Source: Thauera linaloolentis 47Lol = DSM 12138
GTDB lineage: Bacteria > Pseudomonadota > Gammaproteobacteria > Burkholderiales > Rhodocyclaceae
Length of the DNA stretch: 38,870 nt
Assembly: GCF_000310205.1 (NCBI RefSeq)
Contig: NZ_AMXE01000030.1
Coordinates: 1-38,870 of the forward strand
Direction of reading: 5' to 3'
Shown: positions 16,936-28,939 of the stretch, piece after piece
How positions within the stretch are numbered: position 1 is the stretch's first letter
Layout: each line of letters opens with the position of its first letter
Notes under the pieces: model-generated
What the model saw: the letters and a program-made list of their open reading frames with translations, nothing else
Databases searched by the model: none
Told to the model about the DNA's origin: nothing
Translations under genes and position numbers: made by a program

Positions 16936-17427
16936 ATGAAACGTTTGCTTGCCTGGCTGTGTGCAATGTTGTCGGCGATGGGCATCACGGCCTGCGATTA
17001 TTTCAATCTGCGCGAACTCAAGCCGGGCGTATCTACCGCGATGGAGGTTCGCGAGCGTTTCGGCCCGCCGCAGATGGAGTGGCGCAACGACGATGGATCG
17101 GTGACCTGGGAATTCTCCCGCCAGCCCGAAGGCATCGAGTGCTTCATGATCACGATCGGTCCGGACAGTGTATTGCGCACCATCGACCAGGTGCTCAATG
17201 AACAGAGTTTCGCCCGCGTGGTCAATGGTATGAATGGCGACGAAGTGCGCCGCGTGCTGGGCAAGCCGGCGCGCAGCCAGTTCTTTCGCCTGAAGCGGGA
17301 AACCGTGTGGGAGTGGAAGATTTCCCACGGTCCCGATGGCACGAGCGATCCGGTGTTCTTCACCGTGTCCTTCAATACCGATGGCCGCGTCATCGGCACG
17401 GGCCGTTACACGCAATACCGACGTTGA
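16936..17427 (+). CDS. BamE/SmpA-like lipoprotein, first of a tandem pair
   Basis: A 163-residue predicted lipoprotein: signal peptide MKRLLAWLCAMLSAMGITAC with lipobox ITAC (Cys20). The ATG has a GGGAGGG site upstream; the very long open frame before it is antisense to the LivK-like gene. After the Cys, 'LRELKPGVSTAMEVRERFGPP' and later 'NGMNGDEVRRVLGKPARSQFF' are two copies of the helix-helix BamE/OmlA entry motif (xGxxxxEVxxxxGxP), separated by a beta-rich segment ending 'TWEFSRQPEG'. BamE proteins support the outer-membrane barrel assembly complex, but this protein is longer and duplicated compared with true BamE, so I only assign the fold. It is 13 nt before its paralogue and probably co-transcribed. 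Confidence 0.8.
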   Translation: MKRLLAWLCAMLSAMGITACDYFNLRELKPGVSTAMEVRERFGPPQMEWRNDDGSVTWEFSRQPEGIECFMITIGPDSVLRTIDQVLNEQSFARVVNGMNGDEVRRVLGKPARSQFFRLKRETVWEWKISHGPDGTSDPVFFTVSFNTDGRVIGTGRYTQYRR

Positions 17428-17440
17428 ATGGAGGCACGCC

Positions 17441-18052
17441 ATGAATATCGCCACCCTGTTCCCGCCGCGTTTCCTTCGCGGAATCGGGATGCTGCTGGTG
17501 GTCGTGGGGGCGCTGCAGCTTGCGGGCTGCGCGACTTACATCCAGCCGCGTTTGTTTACCACCGAGGCCGAGACCCTGGCGGCCAAGGGCGAACCGAGCC
17601 GGCGCTGGCAGAATGACGACGGCACCACCACGCTCGAATACGCCACGCAGCCCTACGGCTACAGTTGCCTGATGGTGCAGGTCGACCAGGGTGGCGTGGT
17701 GTTGCGGCAATGGGATGCGCTCGACAGCGACAACCTGGCCCAGGTCAAGAAGGGCATGACGCGCGAGGAGGTCGAGCGCACGTTGGGTCAGCACCGTTCC
17801 GAGCAGATCTTCAAGCTGTCGGGCGAGGAAGTGTGGGACTGGAACATCCGCAACCGCGGGCCGGGCATCGCCACGCTGTTCAACGTGCATTTCATCGACG
17901 GCAAGGTGGCGCGCACCAGCCAGAGCTACGTTTATCCGCGCGAGGGCCCCATGGCTTACGGCTACTGGGGTCATGGCTACCCGTATTATCGCTATCCCTA
18001 TTACCGGCATCCGTTTTTTGCGCCCCATCCCTTTTTCCCGTACTGGTGGTAG
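17441..18052 (+). CDS. BamE/SmpA-like lipoprotein with Tyr/His/Pro-rich tail, second of a tandem pair
   Basis: A 203-residue lipoprotein paralogous to the preceding gene. The signal peptide ends in LAGC (residues 27-30), and the body repeats the same plan: 'AETLAAKGEPSRRWQNDDGTTTLEYATQPYG' corresponds to 'MEVRERFGPPQMEWRNDDGS' of the first protein, and 'KKGMTREEVERTLGQHRSEQIF' to its second helix motif. The C-terminal 35 residues are unusual, almost only Tyr, Pro, His, Gly and Phe, ending FFPYWW. Such tails may bind metal or surfaces, but no function is known. A GGAGG site lies 7 nt upstream of the ATG. The stop precedes the metH SAH riboswitch by about 55 nt. Confidence 0.8.
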   Translation: MNIATLFPPRFLRGIGMLLVVVGALQLAGCATYIQPRLFTTEAETLAAKGEPSRRWQNDDGTTTLEYATQPYGYSCLMVQVDQGGVVLRQWDALDSDNLAQVKKGMTREEVERTLGQHRSEQIFKLSGEEVWDWNIRNRGPGIATLFNVHFIDGKVARTSQSYVYPREGPMAYGYWGHGYPYYRYPYYRHPFFAPHPFFPYWW

Positions 18053-18106
18053 CTGCGCCCCGCCGCTATTGGCAAGCGTCGCCGCGAGCCGATACAATCC
18101 CGCTCC

Positions 18107-18177
18107 TGCCGAGGAGCGCTGCGACCCCGACTGAACCTGCGAGGGCCAGGCTCGGCAAACGATCAACGGCGCTCACA
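18107..18177 (+). promoter_or_regulatory. S-adenosylhomocysteine (SAH) riboswitch
   Basis: The metH leader matches the SAH aptamer I know from betaproteobacteria and pseudomonads. P1 is formed by GCCGAG (18108-18113) with CTCGGC (18151-18156). The conserved GGAGCGCTGC follows P1, and AACGATCAACGG precedes GCGCTC (18169-18174), which pairs back to GAGCGC (18114-18119) as the LL pseudoknot. SAH binding to this class turns expression on, so metH would be induced when SAH accumulates and must be recycled through homocysteine. Confidence 0.9.
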
Positions 18178-18256
18178 AGCCTTTGCCGGTTTGTGGCGCC
18201 GTTCGCATTTGTGCAAGGCGTTACCCGGTGACCGTCTCATGACCGAGGTAAGAACC

Positions 18257-21967
<3,711 letters not shown>

Positions 21968-22060
21968 GCATGCATCCGGGGCGGGCATGGGTCACGCTCC
22001 GGGGCATGCGGTCGTGCTAACCTCCGCACGTTCTGACGCGTAGCGGATGCACGTGAAGTG

Positions 22061-23878
22061 ATGATTCCCTGCCTGACCGATCGGGTTGCACCCGCCTCCT
22101 GGCACCAGGCGGTCTGCCTGCTGTACCGAAACTCCATTCCCGCCCAGGCGGCGCTGGTGACGGTCGCGGCCATGCTCGCCGTCGGCAACATCGTTTTCGG
22201 GGCGGCGGTGGGGCCGGCCATCGCCTGGGTGGGGGCGATGTCGCTGCTCGCGTTCGTCCGGGTGCTGGCCGTGCGGCGCTTCTTCGCCCAGGTGCCTCCG
22301 GTCGAGGAGGCCAACCTCTGGTTCAGGCGCTACATGATAGGGGCCTTGCTGGCCTCGGCGGGCTGGGCTGCCGGCGCCGCGCTGTTCATGATCGGCGCTG
22401 GCTACGATGCGCGCTTCTTCACCGCAGGCCTCATTTCCGCCACCATCGCTGGCGCGGTGCCGACGCTCGCGCCGTCGCGCATGGCGCTGGCGAGCTATAC
22501 CGTGTTGTCGGTGCTGCCGGTGGCCCTGATCGCCGCGTTCGACTATCAGGGCATCCCGGATCTCATCCTCATCATCCTGATCCCGGTCTTCAGCGTCACC
22601 GTCATCAACAGCTCCAACAACCTGAGCTCGATGCTGATCGAGTCGATCCAGCTCGGCCTCGAACGCAGCCGGATGATCGCCGAGCTCGAAGCGTCGCGCG
22701 ACCAGGCCGAAATCGCCAACCGCACGAAGAGCCAGTTCCTGGCGAACATGAGCCACGAGATCCGCACGCCGATGAACGGCATCATCGGCCTCACCGAGCT
22801 GGCGCTGATGGACCCGCGCGATCCCGAGGTGCCCGAGCATCTGCGCATGATCCAGGCCTCCGCCGATTCGCTGCTGCGCATCCTCAACGACATCCTCGAC
22901 TTCTCCAAGATCGAGGTGGGCAAGGTTGACATCGAGCGCGAGACCTTCGACCTGCACGAGACACTGCGCCTCGCCACTCAGGTCCTGGCCGCGCCGGCCA
23001 AGTCCAAGGGGCTGGACCTGAGGCTCGAACTGCCGCCCGGATTGCCGCACAAGGTCGTCGGCGACGCGCTGCGGCTCAAGCAGGTGCTCACCAACCTGAT
23101 CGGCAACGCGATCAAGTTCACCCAGCAGGGCGAGGTGCGTGTCTCGGCCTTGCTGGGCGACGAGCGGGACGGGACGGTTGCAATCGGCTTTTCGGTCAGG
23201 GACACGGGCATCGGCATCGACCCCCAGGTACAGGCGATGGTCTTCGACGCCTTTGCCCAGGCCGACACCTCGACTTCGCGCCGCTTCGGTGGCACCGGGC
23301 TGGGGCTGTCGATCTCGTACCGGCTGGTCGAGCTGATGGGCGGGGTGCTGGGCGTCGACAGCATGCCGGGCGAAGGCAGCCATTTCTTCTTCACCCTGCG
23401 GCTCGAACTCGCCGCGCCGGATGTGGCGGAGGCCGTGGATCCGGCCGCGACGATGGAGGTGCCCCAGCCGATGAGGCCGGAGCGCTCGGCGGCCATTCTC
23501 GTGGTCGAGGACAACCCGATCAACCAGAAGCTCGCGGTGGCGCTGCTGGCCCGCCGCGGATATGAACTGACGGTTGCCGAAGACGGCCTGCAAGGCCTGG
23601 AAAAGGTCATCGAGGGCAATTTCGACCTTGTGCTGATGGACCTGCAGATGCCGGTGATGGACGGCCTGGAGGCGACGCGCCGCATTCGCGCGCACGAGCG
23701 CGAATGCGGCCGCCGGCGCATTCCGATCCTGGCCATGACGGCGAGCGCGCGCGAGGAGGATCGCCAGATCTGTCTGGCCGCGGGCATGGACGACTTCCTC
23801 ACCAAGCCGCTCAACATCGGCCTGCTCTACGAGCGTGTCGGCAGCGCCCTGGAAACGGGGGCGGGCACGGACGCCTGA
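22061..23878 (+). CDS. Membrane-bound hybrid sensor histidine kinase
   Basis: A 605-residue hybrid kinase. The N-terminal sensor (residues about 20-195) is hydrophobic with six or so membrane segments and no recognisable extracellular ligand domain, so the signal is unknown. A short coiled linker ([18 protein letters not shown]) leads to HisKA with His232 in [11 protein letters not shown], then HATPase_c with the N box 'NLIGNAIKF', G1 'DTGIGIDP' and G2 'GGTGLGLSI'. A C-terminal receiver (about 475-600) has phospho-acceptor Asp527 in '[12 protein letters not shown]'. No Hpt domain or partner response regulator is adjacent, so phosphate is presumably relayed elsewhere. GTG at 22058 precedes ATG 22061 in frame; the ribosome site is weak and the exact start uncertain. 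Confidence 0.92.
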   Translation: MIPCLTDRVAPASWHQAVCLLYRNSIPAQAALVTVAAMLAVGNIVFGAAVGPAIAWVGAMSLLAFVRVLAVRRFFAQVPPVEEANLWFRRYMIGALLASAGWAAGAALFMIGAGYDARFFTAGLISATIAGAVPTLAPSRMALASYTVLSVLPVALIAAFDYQGIPDLILIILIPVFSVTVINSSNNLSSMLIESIQLGLERSRMIAELEASRDQAEIANRTKSQFLANMSHEIRTPMNGIIGLTELALMDPRDPEVPEHLRMIQASADSLLRILNDILDFSKIEVGKVDIERETFDLHETLRLATQVLAAPAKSKGLDLRLELPPGLPHKVVGDALRLKQVLTNLIGNAIKFTQQGEVRVSALLGDERDGTVAIGFSVRDTGIGIDPQVQAMVFDAFAQADTSTSRRFGGTGLGLSISYRLVELMGGVLGVDSMPGEGSHFFFTLRLELAAPDVAEAVDPAATMEVPQPMRPERSAAILVVEDNPINQKLAVALLARRGYELTVAEDGLQGLEKVIEGNFDLVLMDLQMPVMDGLEATRRIRAHERECGRRRIPILAMTASAREEDRQICLAAGMDDFLTKPLNIGLLYERVGSALETGAGTDA

Positions 23879-23908
23879 ACACCGCCGATGCGCCGGCGTC
23901 GCCCGGGC

Positions 23909-23937
23909 TTGGGCTGTTCGCCACACTCGGGTAGCAT
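23909..23937 (+). promoter_or_regulatory. Possible sigma-70 promoter of the thioredoxin gene
   Basis: TTGGGC (23909-23914) and TAGCAT (23932-23937) are separated by 17 nt, about 32 nt ahead of the thioredoxin ATG. Each box is only a partial match, so this is tentative. Confidence 0.35.
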
Positions 23938-23968
23938 CGGCAGCCTAGACCCAACGGAGCACGCCGAC

Positions 23969-24343
23969 ATGGCCACCCTCGAACTCACCGCCGACAACTT
24001 CAACGAAGTCCTTGAGAAGAACCCGATCGTCTTTCTCGACTTCTGGGCGGCATGGTGCGGCCCCTGCCGCAATTTCGCACCGACCTACGAGGCCGCGTCC
24101 GAAGCCAACCCGGACATCGTGTTCGGCAAGATCGACACCGAAGCCCAGCAGGAGCTGGCCGCCACCTTCCAGATCCGCTCGATTCCGACCATCGCCGTGA
24201 TCCGCGAGGGCATCATGGTATTCCGCGAATCGGGCGCGCTGCCGGCCAGCGCGCTCAACCAGGTCATCGACGGCGTGCGCGGCCTCGACATGGAACAGGT
24301 GCGGGCGGAAATCGCTGCGCAGCAGCAACAGCAGCAAGCCTGA
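23969..24343 (+). CDS. Thioredoxin-family protein with Gln-rich tail
   Basis: A 124-residue thioredoxin with the active site WCGPC (Cys30 and Cys33), the buried 'FLDFWAAW' strand and the cis-proline loop 'IRSIPTIAVI' at about residue 75. There is no signal peptide, so it is a cytoplasmic disulfide reductase. It is longer than TrxA (about 108 residues) by a C-terminal stretch 'RGLDMEQVRAEIAAQQQQQQA'. It is therefore likely an accessory thioredoxin rather than the main TrxA, though this cannot be settled here. GGAG lies 8 nt before the ATG. It is monocistronic and ends at a bidirectional terminator. Confidence 0.92.
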   Translation: MATLELTADNFNEVLEKNPIVFLDFWAAWCGPCRNFAPTYEAASEANPDIVFGKIDTEAQQELAATFQIRSIPTIAVIREGIMVFRESGALPASALNQVIDGVRGLDMEQVRAEIAAQQQQQQA

Positions 24344-24391
24344 GAGAAGCCTCGCGGGGGCCTCTGAAACCCGCGCGGGCGGCGGAAAGAA

Positions 24392-24428
24392 AAAACGGCG
24401 GTTCCGGGTGTCTCCGGGCCGCCGTTTT
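24392..24428. terminator. Bidirectional terminator between thioredoxin and ybdD-like genes
   Basis: A 10-bp inverted repeat AAAACGGCGG / CCGCCGTTTT (24392-24401, 24419-24428) with an inner CCGG/CCGG pair gives a hairpin with a U-run on either strand (the A-run on the left is extended by one more base). It lies between the convergent thioredoxin (plus) and ybdD-like (minus) genes and can serve both. Confidence 0.85.
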
Positions 24429-24465
24429 CTTGCTGCCGGGCCGTGTGCCGCCGGCACGGACCCGC

Positions 24466-24852
24466 TCAGCAGGGGCAGCGGGTGCCCGCGCGCTCCGCGC
24501 TGGGGAAGCGCGCTTCCAGGCAGTAGCGGTAGAACTCCTCGCGCGTGAACGGCGTGGCCTCTGGATGGCGCGAGCGCATGTGGTCCAGGTAGTACTCGTA
24601 ATCGTGGATGCCGATCACCAGCCTGCAGGTCTGTACCACTTTCTTCGCCACGTCCTTCAGGCCGGACAGCCAGCCCGAACCCAGGCTGTAGCGCTCGAAC
24701 TCGGCTTCCGACATGGGCACGGCGTCCGCCTGGCGCGCGCGCGTCTCGGCGACGTAGCGCGCGTAGGCGTCGTCCAGCCCCGCCTCGCCCGCGGCCGGCG
24801 CCTCGGGGGCGCCGGCCGGGTTGCGCCCGGTAAGGTAGGAGAGGTCAAGCAC
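24466..24852 (-). CDS. YbdD/YjiX (DUF466) protein with an extra N-terminal repeat unit
   Basis: A 128-residue protein whose C-terminal half (about residues 62-128) is a complete YbdD: 'KKVVQTCRLVIGIHDYEYYLDHM', 'PFTREEFYRYCLEARF' and a Cys-containing end. In E. coli YbdD (65 residues) is required for pyruvate uptake by CstA. The N-terminal half is extra. Residues 30-57 align without gaps to residues 85-112 (11 identities in 28: Y..Y....R.R...A.P....EF.RY.L), which I read as a partial internal duplication. The start is a GTG overlapping the cstA stop by 8 nt, so translation is coupled to cstA; no other start fits that coupling. Confidence 0.85.
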   Translation of the reverse strand: MLDLSYLTGRNPAGAPEAPAAGEAGLDDAYARYVAETRARQADAVPMSEAEFERYSLGSGWLSGLKDVAKKVVQTCRLVIGIHDYEYYLDHMRSRHPEATPFTREEFYRYCLEARFPSAERAGTRCPC

Positions 24853-26902
24853 GTGCGGGCTCTTCGCGGAACACCGGCGGCACTTCCTGCACTGTCGGTG
24901 TGGTGCTGGCGAGCGCCTTGCGGATGTTGATGATCACCGCCACCAGCATCACCACTGCCACGATCATGAAGAAGCCGCACAGTGCTGCGTTGACCTGGTT
25001 ATTGAAGGCCACGCGCGACATCTGTTCGATGCTCTTGGCCGGTGCCAGCACGGTGCCCTGCGCGGCGGCTTCGTTGAAGCGGTTGGCCAGCGCGAGGAAG
25101 CCGATCTTCGGGTTGTCGCTGAAGATCTTCAACCAGCCGGCGGTCATCGAGGTGATGAACAGCCATACGGTCGGAATCACCGTCACCCACGCATAACGCT
25201 CCTTCTTCATCTTGAACAGCACCGCGGTGCCCAGCAGCAGCGCCATCGCGGCGAGCATCTGGTTGCCGATGCCGAACAGCGGCCACAGGGTGTTGATGCC
25301 GCCCAGAGGATCGACCGTGCCCTGGTAGACGAAGTAGCCCCAGCCGGATACCGCCACTGCGGTGCCGATCAGGTTGCCGGCCAGGCTGCGGGTCTGGCTC
25401 ATGCCGGGGATGAAGGTGCCGGCCAGATCCTGCACCATGAAGCGGCATGCGCGCGTGCCGGCATCGACCGCGGTGAGGATGAACAGCGCTTCGAACAGGA
25501 TCGCGAAGTGGTACCAGAAGGCCATCATCGCCTTGCTGTTGAAGATGTCGGTGACGATCACCGCCATGCCCACGGCGAAGGTCGGTGCGCCGCCGGCGCG
25601 CGACAGGATGCTGTGCTCACCCACGTCCTTGGCCATCTGGGCGAGGATTTCCGGCGTGATCGTGAAGCCCCAGCCGTTGATCACCTGCGCCGCCGATTCG
25701 ACCGTAGTGCCGATGACCGCGGCCGGCGAGTTCATCGCGAAGTAGATGCCGGGCTCGAGAATCGTCGCGCAGATCATCGCCATGATGGCGACCAGCGACT
25801 CGCCCAGCATCGAGCCGTAGCCGATCACGCGCATGTGCGACTCGCGCTCGATCAGCTTGGGCGTGGTGCCCGACGACACCAGCGCATGGAAGCCCGAGAT
25901 GGCGCCGCAGGCGATGGTGATGAACAGGAAGGGGAACAGGCTGCCGGAGAACACCGGGCCGGTGCCGTCGATGAACTGGGTCACCGCGGGCATCTTCAGG
26001 TCGGGCAGGGAGATGACGATGCCGATCGCCAGGCCGACGATCACGCCCAGCTTGAGGAAGGTGGACAGATAGTCGCGCGGCGCCAGCAGCAGCCACACTG
26101 GCAGCACCGAGGCGACGAAGCCGTACACCACCAGCGCCAGCGTCAGCTGCGGGCCGGTCATGGTGAAGAACGGGCCCCAGTACTCGTGGCGGGCGATGTC
26201 CTCGCCGAAGATGATCGCGGCCATCATCAGCACGAAGCCGATCACCGATATCTCGGCGATGCGCCCCGGGCGGATGAAGCGCATGTAGATGCCCATGAAC
26301 AGCGCGATCGGAATCGTCGCGGCGATGGTGAAGGTGCCCCACGGGCTTTCCGCCAGCGCCTTGACCACCACCAGCGCCAGGGCGGACAGGATGATGATCA
26401 TCACCCCCAGCGCGCCCAGCATGACGATGACGCCGGCGAAGGGGCCGAGCTCCTGCTTGGCCATCTCGCCCAGCGAGCGGCCGTCGCGGCGCGCGGAGAT
26501 GAACAGCACCAGGAAGTCCTGCACCGCGCCGGCCAGCATCACGCCGACCAGGATCCAGATGGTGCCGGGCAGGAAGCCCATCTGCGCCGCCAGGATCGGC
26601 CCCACCAGCGGGCCGGCGCCGGCGATCGCGGCGAAGTGGTGGCCGAACAGCACCCACTTGTTGGTCGGCACGTAGTCCAGGCCGTCGTTGCGGCGCTCGG
26701 CCGGCGTCAGGCGCCGGTCGTCGAGCTCGAAGACCTTCTCGGCGATGAACTTGCTGTAGAAGCGATATGCGATGGCGTAGCACGACACCGCCGCCAGGAT
26801 CAGCCATGCCGCATTCACGTGTTCGCCCCGGTTAAGGGCAAGCATGGCAAAGCCGGCCGCCCCCACGAGGGCGACGAGCAACCAGATCAACTTGGATTTC
26901 AC
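24845..26902 (-). CDS. cstA: CstA-family carbon starvation protein, pyruvate/peptide transporter
   Basis: A 685-residue polytopic membrane protein with about 16-18 hydrophobic segments. Diagnostic stretches include 'NDGLDYVPTNKWVLFGHHFAAIAGAGPLVGPILAAQ' (split here: FGHHFAAIAGAGPLVGPI is the signature), 'SARRDGRSLGEMAKQELG' and 'GAISGFHALVSSGTTPKL'. In E. coli CstA and the paralogue BtsT import pyruvate and CstA also peptides, under carbon limitation. I place the start at the GTG (26900-26902) with a GGAG site 8 nt upstream; the longer open frame lacks a hydrophobic or conserved N-terminus. It is coupled to the YbdD-like gene by overlap. The start region can fold into a small hairpin (26902-26923) with the ribosome site in its loop. 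Confidence 0.94.
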   Translation of the reverse strand: MKSKLIWLLVALVGAAGFAMLALNRGEHVNAAWLILAAVSCYAIAYRFYSKFIAEKVFELDDRRLTPAERRNDGLDYVPTNKWVLFGHHFAAIAGAGPLVGPILAAQMGFLPGTIWILVGVMLAGAVQDFLVLFISARRDGRSLGEMAKQELGPFAGVIVMLGALGVMIIILSALALVVVKALAESPWGTFTIAATIPIALFMGIYMRFIRPGRIAEISVIGFVLMMAAIIFGEDIARHEYWGPFFTMTGPQLTLALVVYGFVASVLPVWLLLAPRDYLSTFLKLGVIVGLAIGIVISLPDLKMPAVTQFIDGTGPVFSGSLFPFLFITIACGAISGFHALVSSGTTPKLIERESHMRVIGYGSMLGESLVAIMAMICATILEPGIYFAMNSPAAVIGTTVESAAQVINGWGFTITPEILAQMAKDVGEHSILSRAGGAPTFAVGMAVIVTDIFNSKAMMAFWYHFAILFEALFILTAVDAGTRACRFMVQDLAGTFIPGMSQTRSLAGNLIGTAVAVSGWGYFVYQGTVDPLGGINTLWPLFGIGNQMLAAMALLLGTAVLFKMKKERYAWVTVIPTVWLFITSMTAGWLKIFSDNPKIGFLALANRFNEAAAQGTVLAPAKSIEQMSRVAFNNQVNAALCGFFMIVAVVMLVAVIINIRKALASTTPTVQEVPPVFREEPARA

Positions 26903-26923
26903 GCAGTTTCTCCGAGAACTGCG
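26902..26923 (-). promoter_or_regulatory. Hairpin over the cstA ribosome-binding site
   Basis: Seven base pairs (CGCAGTT / AACTGCG) enclose an 8-nt loop holding the GGAG ribosome site, and the G at the 5' end of the GTG start closes the stem. It could modulate translation initiation; the loop still exposes the ribosome site, so the effect may be mild. Confidence 0.35.
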
Positions 26924-27087
26924 GCGGATCCGGGTGTGCCGGCTGTCTCCCAGGGCGGGCAAACCACGGCATCTCAGATTCGCCGCGGGTTGAGTATTGT
27001 TATGAGCCCTCGATGCGACCGGGGCAGGCACATTCTAGGTGTTGCCGATGGCTTTGTCTCCTGTCCGGGGCGTTTTCGCCATCGGGT

Positions 27088-28725
27088 TCAGAGCGTGAAG
27101 CGGCTCACGTTGTCCTGCATGTGGGCCGCCATCGCGCGCAGGCTTTCGGCCGAGCGCGAGCTTGCCGTGGTGACGGTATGGATCTGCTCGGCGCTGTTGG
27201 CAATCTGCTCGACGCTGCGCGCCACGACGGTCGAGGCCTCGGTCTGCTCGCGCAATGCGAGATCGATGTCGCTGATCAGTTCGGAGACCTGGCGCGCGAT
27301 GGCGAGCAGCGACTCGATGCTGCCGCCCGCTTCGCGGGCATGGTCGACGCTGCGGGAGACCGCCGATACGCCTTCGTCGATGCGCGCGACCACCTGGCCG
27401 GTGGACTGCTGGATGGTGTCGACCATGGCGGTGATCTCGCCCGTGGACTGGGACGTGCGTTCCGCGAGCTTGCGGACTTCGTCGGCCACGACCGCGAAGC
27501 CGCGGCCCTGCTCGCCTGCGCGGGCGGCCTCGATGGCGGCATTGAGCGCGAGCAGGTTGGTCTGGTCGGCGATGTCCTTGATGACGTTGACGATGGCCGA
27601 GATCTTCTTCGACTCTTCCGCCAGGTTGCCGATGCCTTCCGACGCCGTCCTGACGACGGCCGAGACCTGATCGATGGCCTGTTCCAGCTTGCGCAGCACC
27701 TCGCGGCCCTCGCGCGCCTTGGTGTCCGACTCGCGCGCCGCGGCGCTGGCCTCGTTGGTGCGGCTCGCGACTTCGCCGATCGAGACCGTGACCTCCTCGA
27801 CGCTCGCGGCGATGTTCGAGGCCTCGGTGCTCTGGGCATCCACGCTCGCTTCGAGCTCGCTCACGCCCTTGCCCAGGTCCTCGGCGGATGCCGACAGGCG
27901 GGCCGATGCGTCGCGCGCCTCGCCGATGGTGGTGCGCAGCGACTCGCGCATGGCGTCGATCGCGCCAAGCAGCCTGCCGATCTCGTCGCCGCTCCTTGCC
28001 GCCGTGCCGCCCGCGGGCTGCCCGAGGTGGCCTGCGGCGATCTCGTTGGCGACGGTGACGGCATGGTGCAGGCGCGAGGTGATCCGCCGTGCCAGCAGGA
28101 TGGATACCAGGGCTGCGACCAGGGTGCCCACCACCAAGGCGCCGATCGCCATCTGCTTTGCGTCGCTGGCAGCCTGGGCGCTCGCCCGGCGCTCTTCGTC
28201 CGCTTCGTCGTTGGCGTGCTGCAGCAGCGCCGCGGTGGTGGTGGCGACCTGCGTGCCGGCGGTGAACCATTCGGTCCGCTGCAACTGCACGGCTTCTTGC
28301 TCGCGGCCGTCCTTGACCAGCGCCACAGCCTTCATCACCGTGTCGCGATAGCCGCCCACCGCCTTCGCGAAGGCGTCGAGCAGGGTGTGCGCTTCGGGGT
28401 CGGCGGCAAGCCTGCGGTAGTCGTCGATGGATTGCGACAGCTTGGCGTCGAGGTCCACCAGCGACTTTTCGGTCTTGTCGCGGTCGGCGGCCGTCTCGGC
28501 GAGCATGAATTCTAGGCTGCGGATGCGGTAGCGCATCCGGCCTTCGCTCATCGCGGCGGTCTGCATCAGCGAGGGCAGGGTGTGATTGGACATTTCGCTC
28601 GAGAGTCTGTCCATGCGGTCGATCTGCACGTAGCAGATGATGATCGCTGCAATGAGGAGGCCACTGGATACGATGAAGTTGAAGATCAGCTTCATCCTCA
28701 GGCTGAGGCTGTCGAACCAGGTCAT
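27088..28725 (-). CDS. Methyl-accepting chemotaxis protein with four-helix-bundle sensor
   Basis: A 545-residue transmembrane chemoreceptor. TM1 at about residues 11-33, a mainly helical periplasmic domain of about 155 residues (4HB_MCP type, '[20 protein letters not shown]'), TM2 at 192-214 followed by HAMP (to about 265), then the cytoplasmic signalling coil. The kinase-binding hairpin tip is exactly conserved ('[19 protein letters not shown]', '[18 protein letters not shown]'). There is no C-terminal CheR/CheB pentapeptide; it ends DNVSRFTL. The ligand cannot be inferred. No che genes are nearby, so it is a stand-alone receptor. GAGGAC lies 6 nt before the ATG and a sigma-28-like promoter is at 28782-28809. 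Confidence 0.94.
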   Translation of the reverse strand: MTWFDSLSLRMKLIFNFIVSSGLLIAAIIICYVQIDRMDRLSSEMSNHTLPSLMQTAAMSEGRMRYRIRSLEFMLAETAADRDKTEKSLVDLDAKLSQSIDDYRRLAADPEAHTLLDAFAKAVGGYRDTVMKAVALVKDGREQEAVQLQRTEWFTAGTQVATTTAALLQHANDEADEERRASAQAASDAKQMAIGALVVGTLVAALVSILLARRITSRLHHAVTVANEIAAGHLGQPAGGTAARSGDEIGRLLGAIDAMRESLRTTIGEARDASARLSASAEDLGKGVSELEASVDAQSTEASNIAASVEEVTVSIGEVASRTNEASAAARESDTKAREGREVLRKLEQAIDQVSAVVRTASEGIGNLAEESKKISAIVNVIKDIADQTNLLALNAAIEAARAGEQGRGFAVVADEVRKLAERTSQSTGEITAMVDTIQQSTGQVVARIDEGVSAVSRSVDHAREAGGSIESLLAIARQVSELISDIDLALREQTEASTVVARSVEQIANSAEQIHTVTTASSRSAESLRAMAAHMQDNVSRFTL

Positions 28726-28781
28726 GATGTCCTCGGAGGTGGGGAGAGAGGGCGCTGTCTGCGCAGCGGTGTGCCCTGGCG

Positions 28782-28809
28782 TTATCGGCGTGCCGCGCTG
28801 AATACTGAA
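28782..28809 (-). promoter_or_regulatory. Candidate sigma-28 (FliA) promoter of the chemoreceptor gene
   Basis: The minus strand contains GCCGATAA (28782-28789), an exact FliA -10 element. It is preceded 12 nt upstream by TTCAGTAT (28802-28809), a 5-of-8 match to TAAAGTTT. Its position, 57 nt before the start codon of an MCP gene, fits the flagellar late-gene class. Confidence 0.6.
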
Positions 28810-28939
28810 GCCCTAATTCCGCATTCCGGGCCGAACGTGGCCGGGGTCGGTCCGTCCCGGCGCGACGCATCGCTGCCCGGGCCGGCCGGCCCCGGCGCCC
28901 GGGCTTGCCGGGAGAAGGCGAAGGTTCGGGCGAAGACCC

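Noticed and set aside
27045-27085. CCGATGGC / GCCATCGG inverted repeat after the chemoreceptor gene
   Set aside because: The 25-nt loop and lack of a U-run make it a poor terminator. It may be chance.
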